Shown in pieces: positions 16,688-24,279 of a DNA stretch of 64,000 nucleotides. Position 1 is the first letter of the stretch. Each line of letters begins with the position of its first letter. The notes beneath the pieces are model-generated. The model worked only from the letters and a program-made list of their open reading frames with translations, did no database searches and was not told where the DNA came from. The stretch is taken from assembly GCA_038146925.1 (NCBI GenBank), contig JAYQSP010000006.1:248001-312000 (forward strand), read 5' to 3'. Position numbers and translations under genes: made by a program. This DNA comes from UBA830 sp038146925. Its GTDB lineage: Bacteria; Pseudomonadota; Alphaproteobacteria; MPNO01; UBA830.

Positions 16688-17679
16688 ACACTGCGGACAT
16701 CGTCTCGTTTCTCCGCCGCGCGGGATTGATCGATGCTGATACAATGCCGGGAATGGAGCCGCTGACCGGCGGCGTCTCCTCCGACATATGGAAAATCGAA
16801 ACGGACCGCGACACGATCTGCGTCAAGCGCGCTTTGCCGACCCTGAAAACCGAGAAGGAATGGCACGCACCGATCGAGCGCAATGCCAACGAAGCGGACT
16901 GGATCCGCACGGCGGCCGCTATCGTGCCCGATGCCGTCTCGGATATACTTGCCGAAGACCGCAACGCCGGCATGTTCGCCATGACGTTCCTGGAACCGTC
17001 CCGGAATCCCGTTTGGAAGGAACAGCTTCGCGACGGCAACGTCGACCCCGACCATGCGGCGGCGGTCGGGGATGCGCTGGGCCGTATCCACGCCGCCACG
17101 GCCGGCGACACGGCCATCGCCGCGCGCTTTGCCACTGACGATATCTTTCACGCCATCCGTATCGAACCCTATCTGCTGCGGACGGCGGAATCATGCCCGG
17201 ACATGGCCGACCGCCTCACCCGCCTTGCCGCGATCATAGCGAAGACCCGTCGGGTTCTGGTGCATGGCGACGTCAGTCCGAAAAACATTCTGATCGGTGC
17301 CGAAGGCCCCGTTTTTCTGGATGCCGAATGCGCATGGTATGGCGATTCCGCATTCGATCTGGCCTTCTGTCTCAACCACCTTTTGCTGAAATGCATCTGG
17401 AAACCCGCTCACACAAACGCCTATCTCGACAGCTTCGATGCGCTGGCGGGCGGATATCTGAAACACGTTACGTGGGAACCGGTGGCGGACATGGAATCGC
17501 GGACGGCCGCCCTGTTGCCCGGACTCCTGCTCGCCCGCATAGACGGCACGTCGCCGGTAGAGTACATCACGGAGGAACGCGACCGACAGACCGTGCGGCG
17601 GGCAGCTCGGAACGGTCTTAATCGCCCGCCTCCCACGCTCGCCGGTTTCCGTGAAACTTTCAGAAAAGAACTGACCTGA
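16684..17679 (+). CDS. APH-fold small-molecule kinase
   Basis: Phosphotransferase of 331 residues with the aminoglycoside/choline kinase fold. The catalytic loop is VLVHGDVSPKNIL at about residue 195 and the metal motif is FLDAECAWYGDSAFDLAF, equivalent to the DxD/DFG region. VSSDIWKIETD is the nucleotide-binding N-lobe. It is overlapped at both ends by its neighbours and precedes an enolase paralogue. An attractive reading is that it phosphorylates a hydroxy-acid substrate that the enolase-like enzyme then dehydrates. Antibiotic resistance is unlikely in this context. Confidence 0.85.
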   Translation: MNTADIVSFLRRAGLIDADTMPGMEPLTGGVSSDIWKIETDRDTICVKRALPTLKTEKEWHAPIERNANEADWIRTAAAIVPDAVSDILAEDRNAGMFAMTFLEPSRNPVWKEQLRDGNVDPDHAAAVGDALGRIHAATAGDTAIAARFATDDIFHAIRIEPYLLRTAESCPDMADRLTRLAAIIAKTRRVLVHGDVSPKNILIGAEGPVFLDAECAWYGDSAFDLAFCLNHLLLKCIWKPAHTNAYLDSFDALAGGYLKHVTWEPVADMESRTAALLPGLLLARIDGTSPVEYITEERDRQTVRRAARNGLNRPPPTLAGFRETFRKELT

Positions 17680-18944
17680 TGGCCTCCACCAATATTACCC
17701 GGATCGCCGGACGCCGCGTCTGGGATTCCCGCGGCCGCCCGACGGTGGAAGCGGAAATCACCCTCGCCGGCGGCGCGACGGGCCGTGCCATCGCGCCTGC
17801 CGGCGCGTCGCGCGGCATGCATGAAGCCATAGACCTGCGCGATGGAGGAGAAGATCTCGGTGGCTTCGGCGTCGAAACCGCGCTCGACAATCTGGCGGAC
17901 GAAATCGCCCCCAGGCTGGACGGTATGGATGCCTCCGACCAGGAAGCGGTCGACCTGGCGATGATCGACCTGGACGATACAGATACCAAATCGAAGCTTG
18001 GCGGCAATACGATGATCGCGGTTTCCATGGCCGTCCTCCACGCAGCGGCAGCGGCCGAGAACATACCGCTCTGGCGCTATCTCGCGGGCGATGCGGATGT
18101 GCGCATCCCCATGCCCGAAATCCAGATTTTCGGCGGCGGAGCGCATGCAGGGAGACGGGTCGACATTCAGGACTTCATGGCTGTCCCCGTCGGCGCGGAC
18201 AGCTTCGACGACGCCATGGAAATGATCGCCGAGGTATACCTTGCCGCCGGACGCCTGATGGCAGATGCCGGCAAGCTCGGGGGCGTCGCCGATGAAGGGG
18301 GCTGGTGGCCTGAATTCGACACCAACGAAGAGGCGCTCGACATGCTGGTGCGCGCCATCGAGACCGCGGACCTGACGCCAGGGGACGACGTTGCGATCTC
18401 GCTCGATATCGCAGCTTCCGAGTTCGGCAGGAACGGCCTCTATACGCTTGGACTCGAGAAACGTGAGCTGGACGGCGACGGCATGGTCGATCTGCTGTCC
18501 GGCTGGATCGACCGCTATCCCATTGTGTCGATCGAAGACCCGCTGGGCGAGGACGATCCCGAGCCGTTCCGGGCGTTCACCGAACAATTCGGCGAAACCG
18601 TCCAGATCATCGGCGACGATTTTCTGGTTACAAACGCCGAGCGAATTGCGAATGCAGCAGACGCGGGAATCTGCAATTCCGCCCTGATCAAGCCCAACCA
18701 GGCCGGCACCGTTACGGAAACCGCGGCCGCCCTCGAAGCCGCCACGAAAGCGGGCTGGGCGACCGTCGTTTCCGCCCGGTCGGGGGAGACCGAAGACATC
18801 ACCATCGCGCATCTCGCAGTGGGTTGGAATGCGGGTCAGTTGAAGGTCGGCTCCTTCGCCCGCTCCGAACGCATGGCGAAGTGGAACGAGATCCTTCGAA
18901 TAGAGGAAGCGCTGGGCGACAAGGCGCGTCTGGCGGGTACGTGA
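17679..18944 (+). CDS. Enolase paralogue with altered catalytic residues
   Basis: Enolase-family protein of 421 residues. The metal ligands are kept: Asp243 (SLDIAASEF), Glu286 (SIEDPL) and Asp313 (IGDDF). Also kept are Glu206 (ADEGG), Lys338 (LIKPNQAG) and Lys389 (GQLKVGSFARSER). Two residues of ordinary enolase are changed: the QEFM glutamate is Asp165 (IQDFM), and the SHRSGE histidine is Ala366 (SARSGETED). The phosphate loop reads GASRGMHEA instead of GASTGEHEA. It is therefore probably not the glycolytic enzyme but a dehydratase/lyase on a related phospho-acid. Its start and stop overlap the kinase and dehydrogenase genes. Confidence 0.88.
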   Translation: MASTNITRIAGRRVWDSRGRPTVEAEITLAGGATGRAIAPAGASRGMHEAIDLRDGGEDLGGFGVETALDNLADEIAPRLDGMDASDQEAVDLAMIDLDDTDTKSKLGGNTMIAVSMAVLHAAAAAENIPLWRYLAGDADVRIPMPEIQIFGGGAHAGRRVDIQDFMAVPVGADSFDDAMEMIAEVYLAAGRLMADAGKLGGVADEGGWWPEFDTNEEALDMLVRAIETADLTPGDDVAISLDIAASEFGRNGLYTLGLEKRELDGDGMVDLLSGWIDRYPIVSIEDPLGEDDPEPFRAFTEQFGETVQIIGDDFLVTNAERIANAADAGICNSALIKPNQAGTVTETAAALEAATKAGWATVVSARSGETEDITIAHLAVGWNAGQLKVGSFARSERMAKWNEILRIEEALGDKARLAGT

Positions 18945-19885
18945 AGGCGGTTCTGCAATACCGGGCAAGTCCGGGATTTCAGCGCCAGATAGACGCGGCG
19001 GCACCGGACTGGTTGAACCTCGTCGTGGTCGAGGAAGCCGACAAGGACCGGTTCGCCGCGGAAATGAAAGACGCCGATGTCCTGCTGCACGTGCTTGAGC
19101 AGGTGACCGCGAGCGTCATCGCCGATGCTACACAGCTGCGCCTGATCCAGAAGATCGGCGTCGGCGTGAACACCATCGATCTCGACGCCGCGAAAGCGCA
19201 CAACGTCGCCGTCTGCAACATGCCGGGGACCAATTCCCGCGCCGTGGCGGAGATGACCCTGACGCTGATGCTCGGCGCATTGCGGCGGGTCTCCTATTTC
19301 GATCCCCGCATGCGCGCGGGCGACGGCTGGACCGCCGATATCGAGGCGTTCGACGGGCTGGGTGAAATCGCCGGGCGGACCGTGGGCCTGATCGGCTATG
19401 GCGATGTCGCGCGCATTCTGGCACCGATCCTGACTGCCATGGATGCGACGGTATTATATACGGCGACCGCTCCGAAACCGGATGCCGACGCAGACTGGCG
19501 GGAGCTCCCCGATCTGTTGGCGGAATCGGATATCGTCTCACTCCATTTGCCGCTGACCGCCCGAACCGAACGCCTGCTCGATGCAGCCGCAATCAGATCG
19601 ATGAAACCCGGTGCGGTGCTTGTGAACACCGCCCGCGGCGGTTTGGTGGACGAAGCGGCGCTGGTCGATGCACTGAGGACGGGGCATCTGCGCGCTGCCG
19701 GGCTGGATGTTGTGACGGTCGAACCGGCGCCCGCCGGCAATCCGTTGTTCGATCTGGCAAACGTGGTCGTGATGCCGCACATCGCCTGGCTGACGCCGGA
19801 AACGCTCGACCGCAGCCTTGGGATTGCATTCGAGAACTGTCGCCGGATCCGTGACGGCGGAGAATTGCAGTTTCGCGTTGTATGA
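18941..19885 (+). CDS. D-isomer-specific 2-hydroxyacid dehydrogenase
   Basis: NAD(P)-dependent oxidoreductase of 314 residues interconverting a 2-hydroxyacid and a 2-ketoacid. The Rossmann loop is GLIGYGDVARIL at about residue 150. The catalytic Arg is in VNTARGGLVDEAAL, the Glu in the VEPAPAGNPLF region and the His in MPHIAW. The GTG at 18941 overlaps the enolase-like stop (GTGA); a longer open frame from 18824 runs inside the enolase gene and is unlike the family. Third enzyme of the coupled operon. Confidence 0.9.
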   Translation: MKAVLQYRASPGFQRQIDAAAPDWLNLVVVEEADKDRFAAEMKDADVLLHVLEQVTASVIADATQLRLIQKIGVGVNTIDLDAAKAHNVAVCNMPGTNSRAVAEMTLTLMLGALRRVSYFDPRMRAGDGWTADIEAFDGLGEIAGRTVGLIGYGDVARILAPILTAMDATVLYTATAPKPDADADWRELPDLLAESDIVSLHLPLTARTERLLDAAAIRSMKPGAVLVNTARGGLVDEAALVDALRTGHLRAAGLDVVTVEPAPAGNPLFDLANVVVMPHIAWLTPETLDRSLGIAFENCRRIRDGGELQFRVV

Positions 19886-19915
19886 TGTCGAAACAGGGAA
19901 AGACGGAGAACCGGA

Positions 19916-20968
19916 ATGAAGCTCGTCAGTTTTGAAATCAACACGGCGCTGGGCAAGGCGCGGCGCATCGGCGTACCGGTCGACGGAGACGAAACCGGGC
20001 GCATCGCCGATCTGACCGGGTGTTATACCGCTTATCTCGCCACCGAAACCGACGAACCGACACCGCGCCAGATCGCGAACGTCCGCTGCCCGCCCGACAT
20101 GATCGGCTGGCTGAAAGGCGCGCACAAATCCCGCGAGGCGGCGGAACAGGCATCGGCATGGATTGCCGGCAGACTGAAAGAAGACGACGACCCGGAAGGC
20201 ATCGACGGCGAGCGGCTGGTCTTTCCCCGCGACGAGGTAAAGCTGCTGGCCCCGGTCCCGCGTCCGGGCGCGTTCCGCGATTTTTCGATCTACCAGACAC
20301 ACATGTCGAAAGCCGACGTGCCGTTTCTGAAAACCGAGCACTGGTACGTCACGCCGCCCTACTACAAGGGTAACTGCGACACCATCACAGGCGCCGAGGA
20401 CCCGGTGCCCTTCCCCTACTACACCGAGCGCTTGGACCTCGAACTGGAACTCGGCATCGTGATCGGCAAAAAGGGTTCGAACCTGACATTCGAGGAAGCG
20501 AAGGACCATATCGCCGGCTACACCATCCTCATCGATCCCAGTTGCCGCGACGGCTACAAACGCGAACCGTTCGGTCCCAACAAGCGCAAGGATTTCTGCA
20601 CGCCGATGGGTCCCTGCCTGGTGACCGCCGACGCCATAGACGAACGCAACATCGATTGCCGCATCGTGGTCGACGGCGAAACCTGGTGGGAGGGTAACAC
20701 GGGCGAGCCGCGTTCTTTCTGGGCCGAGCACCTGGTCGCGTATGTCTCCGACAACGAAACCGTTTTTCCGGGCGACGTTATCGGCACCGGCACTATCGGC
20801 ATGGGCTGTTCGATGGACATCCACAAATGGCCGCAGGTGGGGCAGAAGATGACCTTCACCATGGACGGAATCGGCTCGATGACCCTGGAGATCGTCAAGG
20901 GCGCCGACCGGGTACGGCACGTCGACGGCATGAAAGGTCTGCTGGAATATCCGGGCGAGGATATCTAG
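19916..20968 (+). CDS. Fumarylacetoacetate hydrolase (FAH) family protein
   Basis: FAH-fold metal-dependent enzyme of 350 residues. The C-terminal domain is recognisable from VKLLAPVPRPGAFRDF through LDLELELGIVIGKKG (metal-binding Glu pair), GYTILIDPSCRD and PGDVIGTGTIGMG. Members hydrolyse or decarboxylate 2-oxo-acids with a beta-diketo or enol group. GGAGA precedes the ATG. It ends the kinase/enolase-like/dehydrogenase operon, in keeping with cleavage of a ketoacid product. Substrate unknown. Confidence 0.9.
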   Translation: MKLVSFEINTALGKARRIGVPVDGDETGRIADLTGCYTAYLATETDEPTPRQIANVRCPPDMIGWLKGAHKSREAAEQASAWIAGRLKEDDDPEGIDGERLVFPRDEVKLLAPVPRPGAFRDFSIYQTHMSKADVPFLKTEHWYVTPPYYKGNCDTITGAEDPVPFPYYTERLDLELELGIVIGKKGSNLTFEEAKDHIAGYTILIDPSCRDGYKREPFGPNKRKDFCTPMGPCLVTADAIDERNIDCRIVVDGETWWEGNTGEPRSFWAEHLVAYVSDNETVFPGDVIGTGTIGMGCSMDIHKWPQVGQKMTFTMDGIGSMTLEIVKGADRVRHVDGMKGLLEYPGEDI

Positions 20969-21444
20969 TCCGCAAACGCCGTCTTCTTAACCCGATGTAC
21001 CGCCAATGCCGTCAGGGGGATCGTCGCGGCGAAGAACCACATACCGATTTCCATCGTGGCCCCGGCAATGCCGGACGCCTTAGCAACGACGATGGCCATA
21101 GCCACCAGCAACACGTCGGCGCAGGACCAGCGCCCGAGAAATTCCAGCCTTGAAATCCACGCCAGCGATACATCGCCTGTTTTGCGATACCGGCCCCACA
21201 CCAGGAAAGCTGTCAGGATTTTGCCGAACGGGAACACGATGGAGAAAACGATCACCACGATTCCTAGCAGATACTGCTCGTCCACCAGCAACTCCCACGA
21301 GGCTTCCAGGATCGAGAACCGGCTCGAGAAGATGGCGAGATTCCGCACCTCCACGACCGGCAGAAAAACGCCCAGGCCGAGGGTGATGACGGCGAGGATC
21401 AGAAGCGGGAATACGAGGCGGTCAGGTTTCGGATGTGCGGGCAT
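20965..21444 (-). CDS. PqiA-like (paraquat-inducible protein A domain) membrane protein
   Basis: Inner-membrane protein of about 159 residues with four hydrophobic helices and a single PqiA-type domain. The marks are FLPVVEVRNL after helix 1, the FSIVFPFGKILTAFLVW helix, and EFLGRWSCADVLLVAM, which carries the conserved W-S-x-x-D pattern. The longer open frame reaching 21534 reads through the tRNA gene and is rejected. Converges on the FAH gene with stop codons overlapping. Family members are linked to envelope lipid transport (PqiABC/Let). Confidence 0.8.
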   Translation of the reverse strand: MPAHPKPDRLVFPLLILAVITLGLGVFLPVVEVRNLAIFSSRFSILEASWELLVDEQYLLGIVVIVFSIVFPFGKILTAFLVWGRYRKTGDVSLAWISRLEFLGRWSCADVLLVAMAIVVAKASGIAGATMEIGMWFFAATIPLTALAVHRVKKTAFAD

Positions 21445-21489
21445 GATGAATATCGCCGTTGCCGATCCTGATCTGTCGGGGAGCGCGAA

Positions 21490-21567
21490 TGGGGTGGCTG
21501 AAGGGATTTGAACCCTCGACCCCCTGAACCACAATCAGGTGCTCTAACCAACTGAGCTACAGCCACC
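21490..21567 (-). tRNA. tRNA-His (anticodon GTG)
   Basis: On the minus strand the acceptor arm GTGGCTG pairs with CAGCCAC, followed by C and an encoded CCA. The extra G at -1, needed for histidine identity, is encoded at 21567. The D arm reads GCTCAGTTGGTTAGAGC and the anticodon arm is CCTGA-TTGTGGT-TCAGG with anticodon GTG. The T arm has GGGTTCAAATCCC. All stems pair. Confidence 0.97.
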
Positions 21568-21630
21568 GCAAGAAGCGGCGCTCTAAGTAGCCCCGGCGTC
21601 CGCTGCCGTCAACCCGCTACGATAGATACC

Positions 21631-22797
21631 TTAGCCGAAATGACTCTTTAGCCGGCGGAGGGCTTCATCGATGGTTTCGGCCTTTTTGCAGAACGAAAAG
21701 CGGGCGAAATACCCTTCTTCGCCAGACGTGTAGAACGCGCTGATGGGAACCGCGGCAACGCCCGCCTCGACGGTCAGATGCTTGCAGAATTCCGTATCGA
21801 CGCCGTTGTATCCCAGCGGGCGGAAATCGGTCGTCAGGAAGTAGGTGCCCTGGCACGGTATGACGTCAAAGCCGATATCCCGCAGCCCCTCAGCAAGGTG
21901 ATCGCGCCGCGCCTGCATATCGCTGTTCAGTTGCTCGAAATAGGCATCGTCCTTGCGCAAGCCGAAGGCGACCGCCGCCTGCAGGTTCGGCGGCGTCGTA
22001 AAGGTCAGATACTGATGCGCCTTGGCGATGGGAGTCAGAACCTCCGGCGCCGCCGTGATCATGCCGATCTTCCAGCCGGTCAGCGAAAATATCTTGCCGG
22101 CGGACTGGATACGCACCGTCCGCTCGCGCATGCCGGGCAAAGTGATCATGGGGATATGCGGCACGCCATCGAAAGCGAGGTGCTCGTATACCTCGTCGCA
22201 CACCGCGAAAGCGTCGTGCTTCCGGCAAAGCGCGGCGATGAATTCGAGCTCGTCGCGGTCGAAGACCTTGGCGCACGGGTTCATCGGCGTGTTGACCAGA
22301 ATCAGCTTGGTTTTGTCGGAGAACGCCGCTTCCAGTTCGGCGCGGGGCAGCTCCCATTCCGGCGCTTCGAGCCGCACCAGCCTGGCGATCCCGCCGCCGC
22401 GCTGAACGATGGGAAGGTAGGAATCGTACAACGGCTCGATCAGGATGACTTCGTCGCCCGGCTCGATGAGGCCCAGCAGCGATGCGCCAAGCGCTTCCGT
22501 ACCGCCCGACGTCACCATGGTTTCGGTCTGCCAGTCGATATCGAGACCGTAGAAACGTGCGGCATGTTCGGCGACCGCCTGGCGCAGATCGGGAAGCCCG
22601 AACATGGACGGGTACTGATTCACCCCGTTGCGCAGGTAGTCGACGCCTGCCTCGACGACGTCGTCCGGCCCGTTCCCGTCGGGAAAGCCCTGCCCCAGAT
22701 TAATCGCGTCGTGTTCCTGCGCGAGTCGCGACATGACCTCGAAAATCGTGGTGCCGTAGCTCGATAAAATGCTGTTTCCGGTGCTCACGCCGATCAT
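21631..22797 (-). CDS. PLP-dependent class I/II aminotransferase (kynurenine/methionine aminotransferase type)
   Basis: Fold-type I aminotransferase of 388 residues. AINLGQGFPDGNGP at the start and TSGGTEALGASLLGLI are typical of the KAT / YbdL (methionine-oxo-acid) group. The PLP lysine is in SAGKIFSLTGWKIG, and the phosphate-binding Arg region and ARFSFCK lie near the C-terminus. AAAGGGG touches the ATG, so initiation at the GTG three codons later (22788) is possible. It stands alone after tRNA-His. Confidence 0.92.
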   Translation of the reverse strand: MIGVSTGNSILSSYGTTIFEVMSRLAQEHDAINLGQGFPDGNGPDDVVEAGVDYLRNGVNQYPSMFGLPDLRQAVAEHAARFYGLDIDWQTETMVTSGGTEALGASLLGLIEPGDEVILIEPLYDSYLPIVQRGGGIARLVRLEAPEWELPRAELEAAFSDKTKLILVNTPMNPCAKVFDRDELEFIAALCRKHDAFAVCDEVYEHLAFDGVPHIPMITLPGMRERTVRIQSAGKIFSLTGWKIGMITAAPEVLTPIAKAHQYLTFTTPPNLQAAVAFGLRKDDAYFEQLNSDMQARRDHLAEGLRDIGFDVIPCQGTYFLTTDFRPLGYNGVDTEFCKHLTVEAGVAAVPISAFYTSGEEGYFARFSFCKKAETIDEALRRLKSHFG

Positions 22798-22913
22798 CCC
22801 CTTTCAAATCCGGCGCAGTTCCTAGCATAACGGCATGTATGTGCGCCAGATCGCGGGTTTGACCCTCCCGGGGATGAGGTTCAGACTATGTGGGGTAAAC
22901 GGAGGGAAGGACA

Positions 22914-23102
22914 ATGCCGAGACTACTCGTCAATTGCTCGAACTGCGGTCGCAGCGTCTACACCGGCCTCACCTTCGAAGACTGGTTCGTGCTTGAATGG
23001 GTCGATATCCAGGGCGCCACAAGCGAATGCCGTGCCTGCGGCAAGCAAACCCAATGGGACAAGTCCGAAACCTACCTCGAAACCGACGGCGGCGGCGACT
23101 GA
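22914..23102 (+). CDS. Small zinc-ribbon-like protein
   Basis: Protein of 62 residues with two Cys pairs, CSNCGRS near residue 8 and CRACGKQ near residue 40, spaced like a zinc ribbon or rubredoxin-like knuckle. A strong GGAGGGAAGG precedes the ATG, supporting real translation despite the size. It is rich in Trp and acidic residues near the C-terminus. Function unknown. Confidence 0.75.
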   Translation: MPRLLVNCSNCGRSVYTGLTFEDWFVLEWVDIQGATSECRACGKQTQWDKSETYLETDGGGD

Positions 23103-23123
23103 GCTGCCGCCTGACGGGTATAT

Positions 23124-23556
23124 TCAGGTGTGAGCGATATACTCCCTGAGCGCATCGGCTTCGTGCGTCACCTCATCCAGGCGGGCTTTGACCGCATCGC
23201 CGATGCTTACCATCCCGCACAATTCCCCGTTGTCAACAACGGGCACATGCCGGATCCGGCGGTCGGTCATGATCTCCAAAAGTCCGCTGCGACGTGTCCG
23301 CCAGTTTGCAGGTCGTCACGTCCCGGCTCATCAGGTGCGAAACCGGTTGGTCGAGCAGACCTGCGCCTTCGTCATCCAGTGCGGCGACAATGTCGCGTTC
23401 CGACAGGATGCCGGCCACGTCACGGCCGGTCGTGGACACCACGAGCGACCCAATGCCGTGTCCTTTTAGCATCGACACGGCGTTCCGGATGGTCGCATCC
23501 GGTGAAATCGTGAGCACGTCGTTCCCTTTGTTCTGAAGAATACTCGCTACCAGCAT
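23124..23556 (-). pseudogene. Tandem CBS-domain protein gene with a one-base frameshift
   Basis: Reading from the ATG at 23556 (AGGAGG seven bases upstream) gives a first CBS domain (TISPDATIRNAVSMLKGHG ... GILSERDIVAAL) and the start of a second (SRDVTTCKLADTSQRT). There the frame breaks. Shifting by one base at about 23278-23283, next to an AAAA run, restores the rest: LEIMTDRRIRHVPVV, GMVSIGDAVKARL and EADALREYIAHT before a TGA at 23124. The span of 433 bases is one more than a multiple of three. Intact homologues are about 143 residues. It is either a recent pseudogene or a sequencing error. Confidence 0.85.
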
Positions 23557-23752
23557 AGCCATACCTCCTAGCGATAGAACCCAAGTACAATCGACCCGGA
23601 TATGGTCTGCCGCCTTTCGGTAATTGACAAGTGTCATTTTGTATTGATTAAAAATTAGGCACCTTGCCTGTTTTTTATTCTTTTTATAGGGCCGCAAACA
23701 TCGCTATGCCCGGAGAATACCGAAAAACCGCGCTTTACAAACCGCCTCATAG

Positions 23753-23769
23753 TTGGCACGAATCCTGCA
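23753..23769 (+). promoter_or_regulatory. Sigma-54 (-24/-12) promoter of glnB-glnA
   Basis: TTGGCACGAATCCTGCA matches the RpoN consensus at all but one position, with GG at 23755-23756 and GC at 23767-23768. glnB-glnA in proteobacteria is commonly NtrC/RpoN driven, which supports the call. The AT-rich 23580-23700 region upstream would be the place for NtrC sites; I did not find a clear one. Confidence 0.8.
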
Positions 23770-23835
23770 ACCAAGGGAAACGTCGGCATACGGTCGATTG
23801 ACCGGACGCAGATTGAACAGGGATGCGCGAAAACC

Positions 23836-24174
23836 ATGAAAAAAATCGAGGCGATTATCAAGCCGTTCAAGCTCGACGAAGTGAAGGAAGCTCTTCACGA
23901 CGTCGGCGTTAAGGGCCTCACGGTAACCGAAGCCAAGGGTTTCGGGCGGCAGAAAGGCCACACCGAGCTTTATCGGGGCGCCGAATATGTCGTCGATTTC
24001 CTCCCGAAAGTGAAAATCGAAGTCGTCATCGAAGACAATCTGGTTGAAAACGCGGTCGAGGCGATCCAGCAGGCCGCTCATACCGGCCGGATCGGCGACG
24101 GAAAGATTTTCGTATCCAATATCGAAGAGGTTTTGCGCATCCGCACCGGGGAAAAAGGCGCGGAAGCGATCTGA
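23836..24174 (+). CDS. glnB: Nitrogen regulatory protein P-II
   Basis: Signal-transduction protein of 112 residues that senses 2-oxoglutarate and ATP/ADP and controls NtrB, the GlnA adenylyltransferase and other targets. MKKIEAIIKPFKLDEVKEAL is the family start. The T-loop carries Tyr51 (RGAEYVVDF), the uridylylation site, and the B-loop region is AHTGRIGDGKIF. It lies upstream of glnA as usual in alphaproteobacteria, behind a sigma-54 promoter. Confidence 0.97.
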   Translation: MKKIEAIIKPFKLDEVKEALHDVGVKGLTVTEAKGFGRQKGHTELYRGAEYVVDFLPKVKIEVVIEDNLVENAVEAIQQAAHTGRIGDGKIFVSNIEEVLRIRTGEKGAEAI

Positions 24175-24279
24175 TCCTGCTCGAAGTAGCCGCCGGGCGA
24201 TAACGGATGGCATGCCGCCCTCCGAATACGCCTGCCGGAACTTCACCGAAAGACGCACGTCACAGAAAGGAATAAACCG

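Noticed and set aside
16684..17679. Aminoglycoside-resistance phosphotransferase
   Set aside because: Only the fold is shared. The gene is embedded in a catabolic-type operon with overlapping neighbours, so a metabolic kinase is more plausible.
17421..19004. Long open frame (over 500 codons) on the minus strand opposite the enolase-like gene
   Set aside because: It is the mirror frame of a GC-rich coding gene, its translation is Arg-rich without domain features, and the plus-strand gene has clear family motifs.
21445..21534. N-terminal extension of the PqiA-like protein
   Set aside because: It would translate the 3' part of the tRNA-His gene; the ATG at 21444 starts the membrane protein properly.
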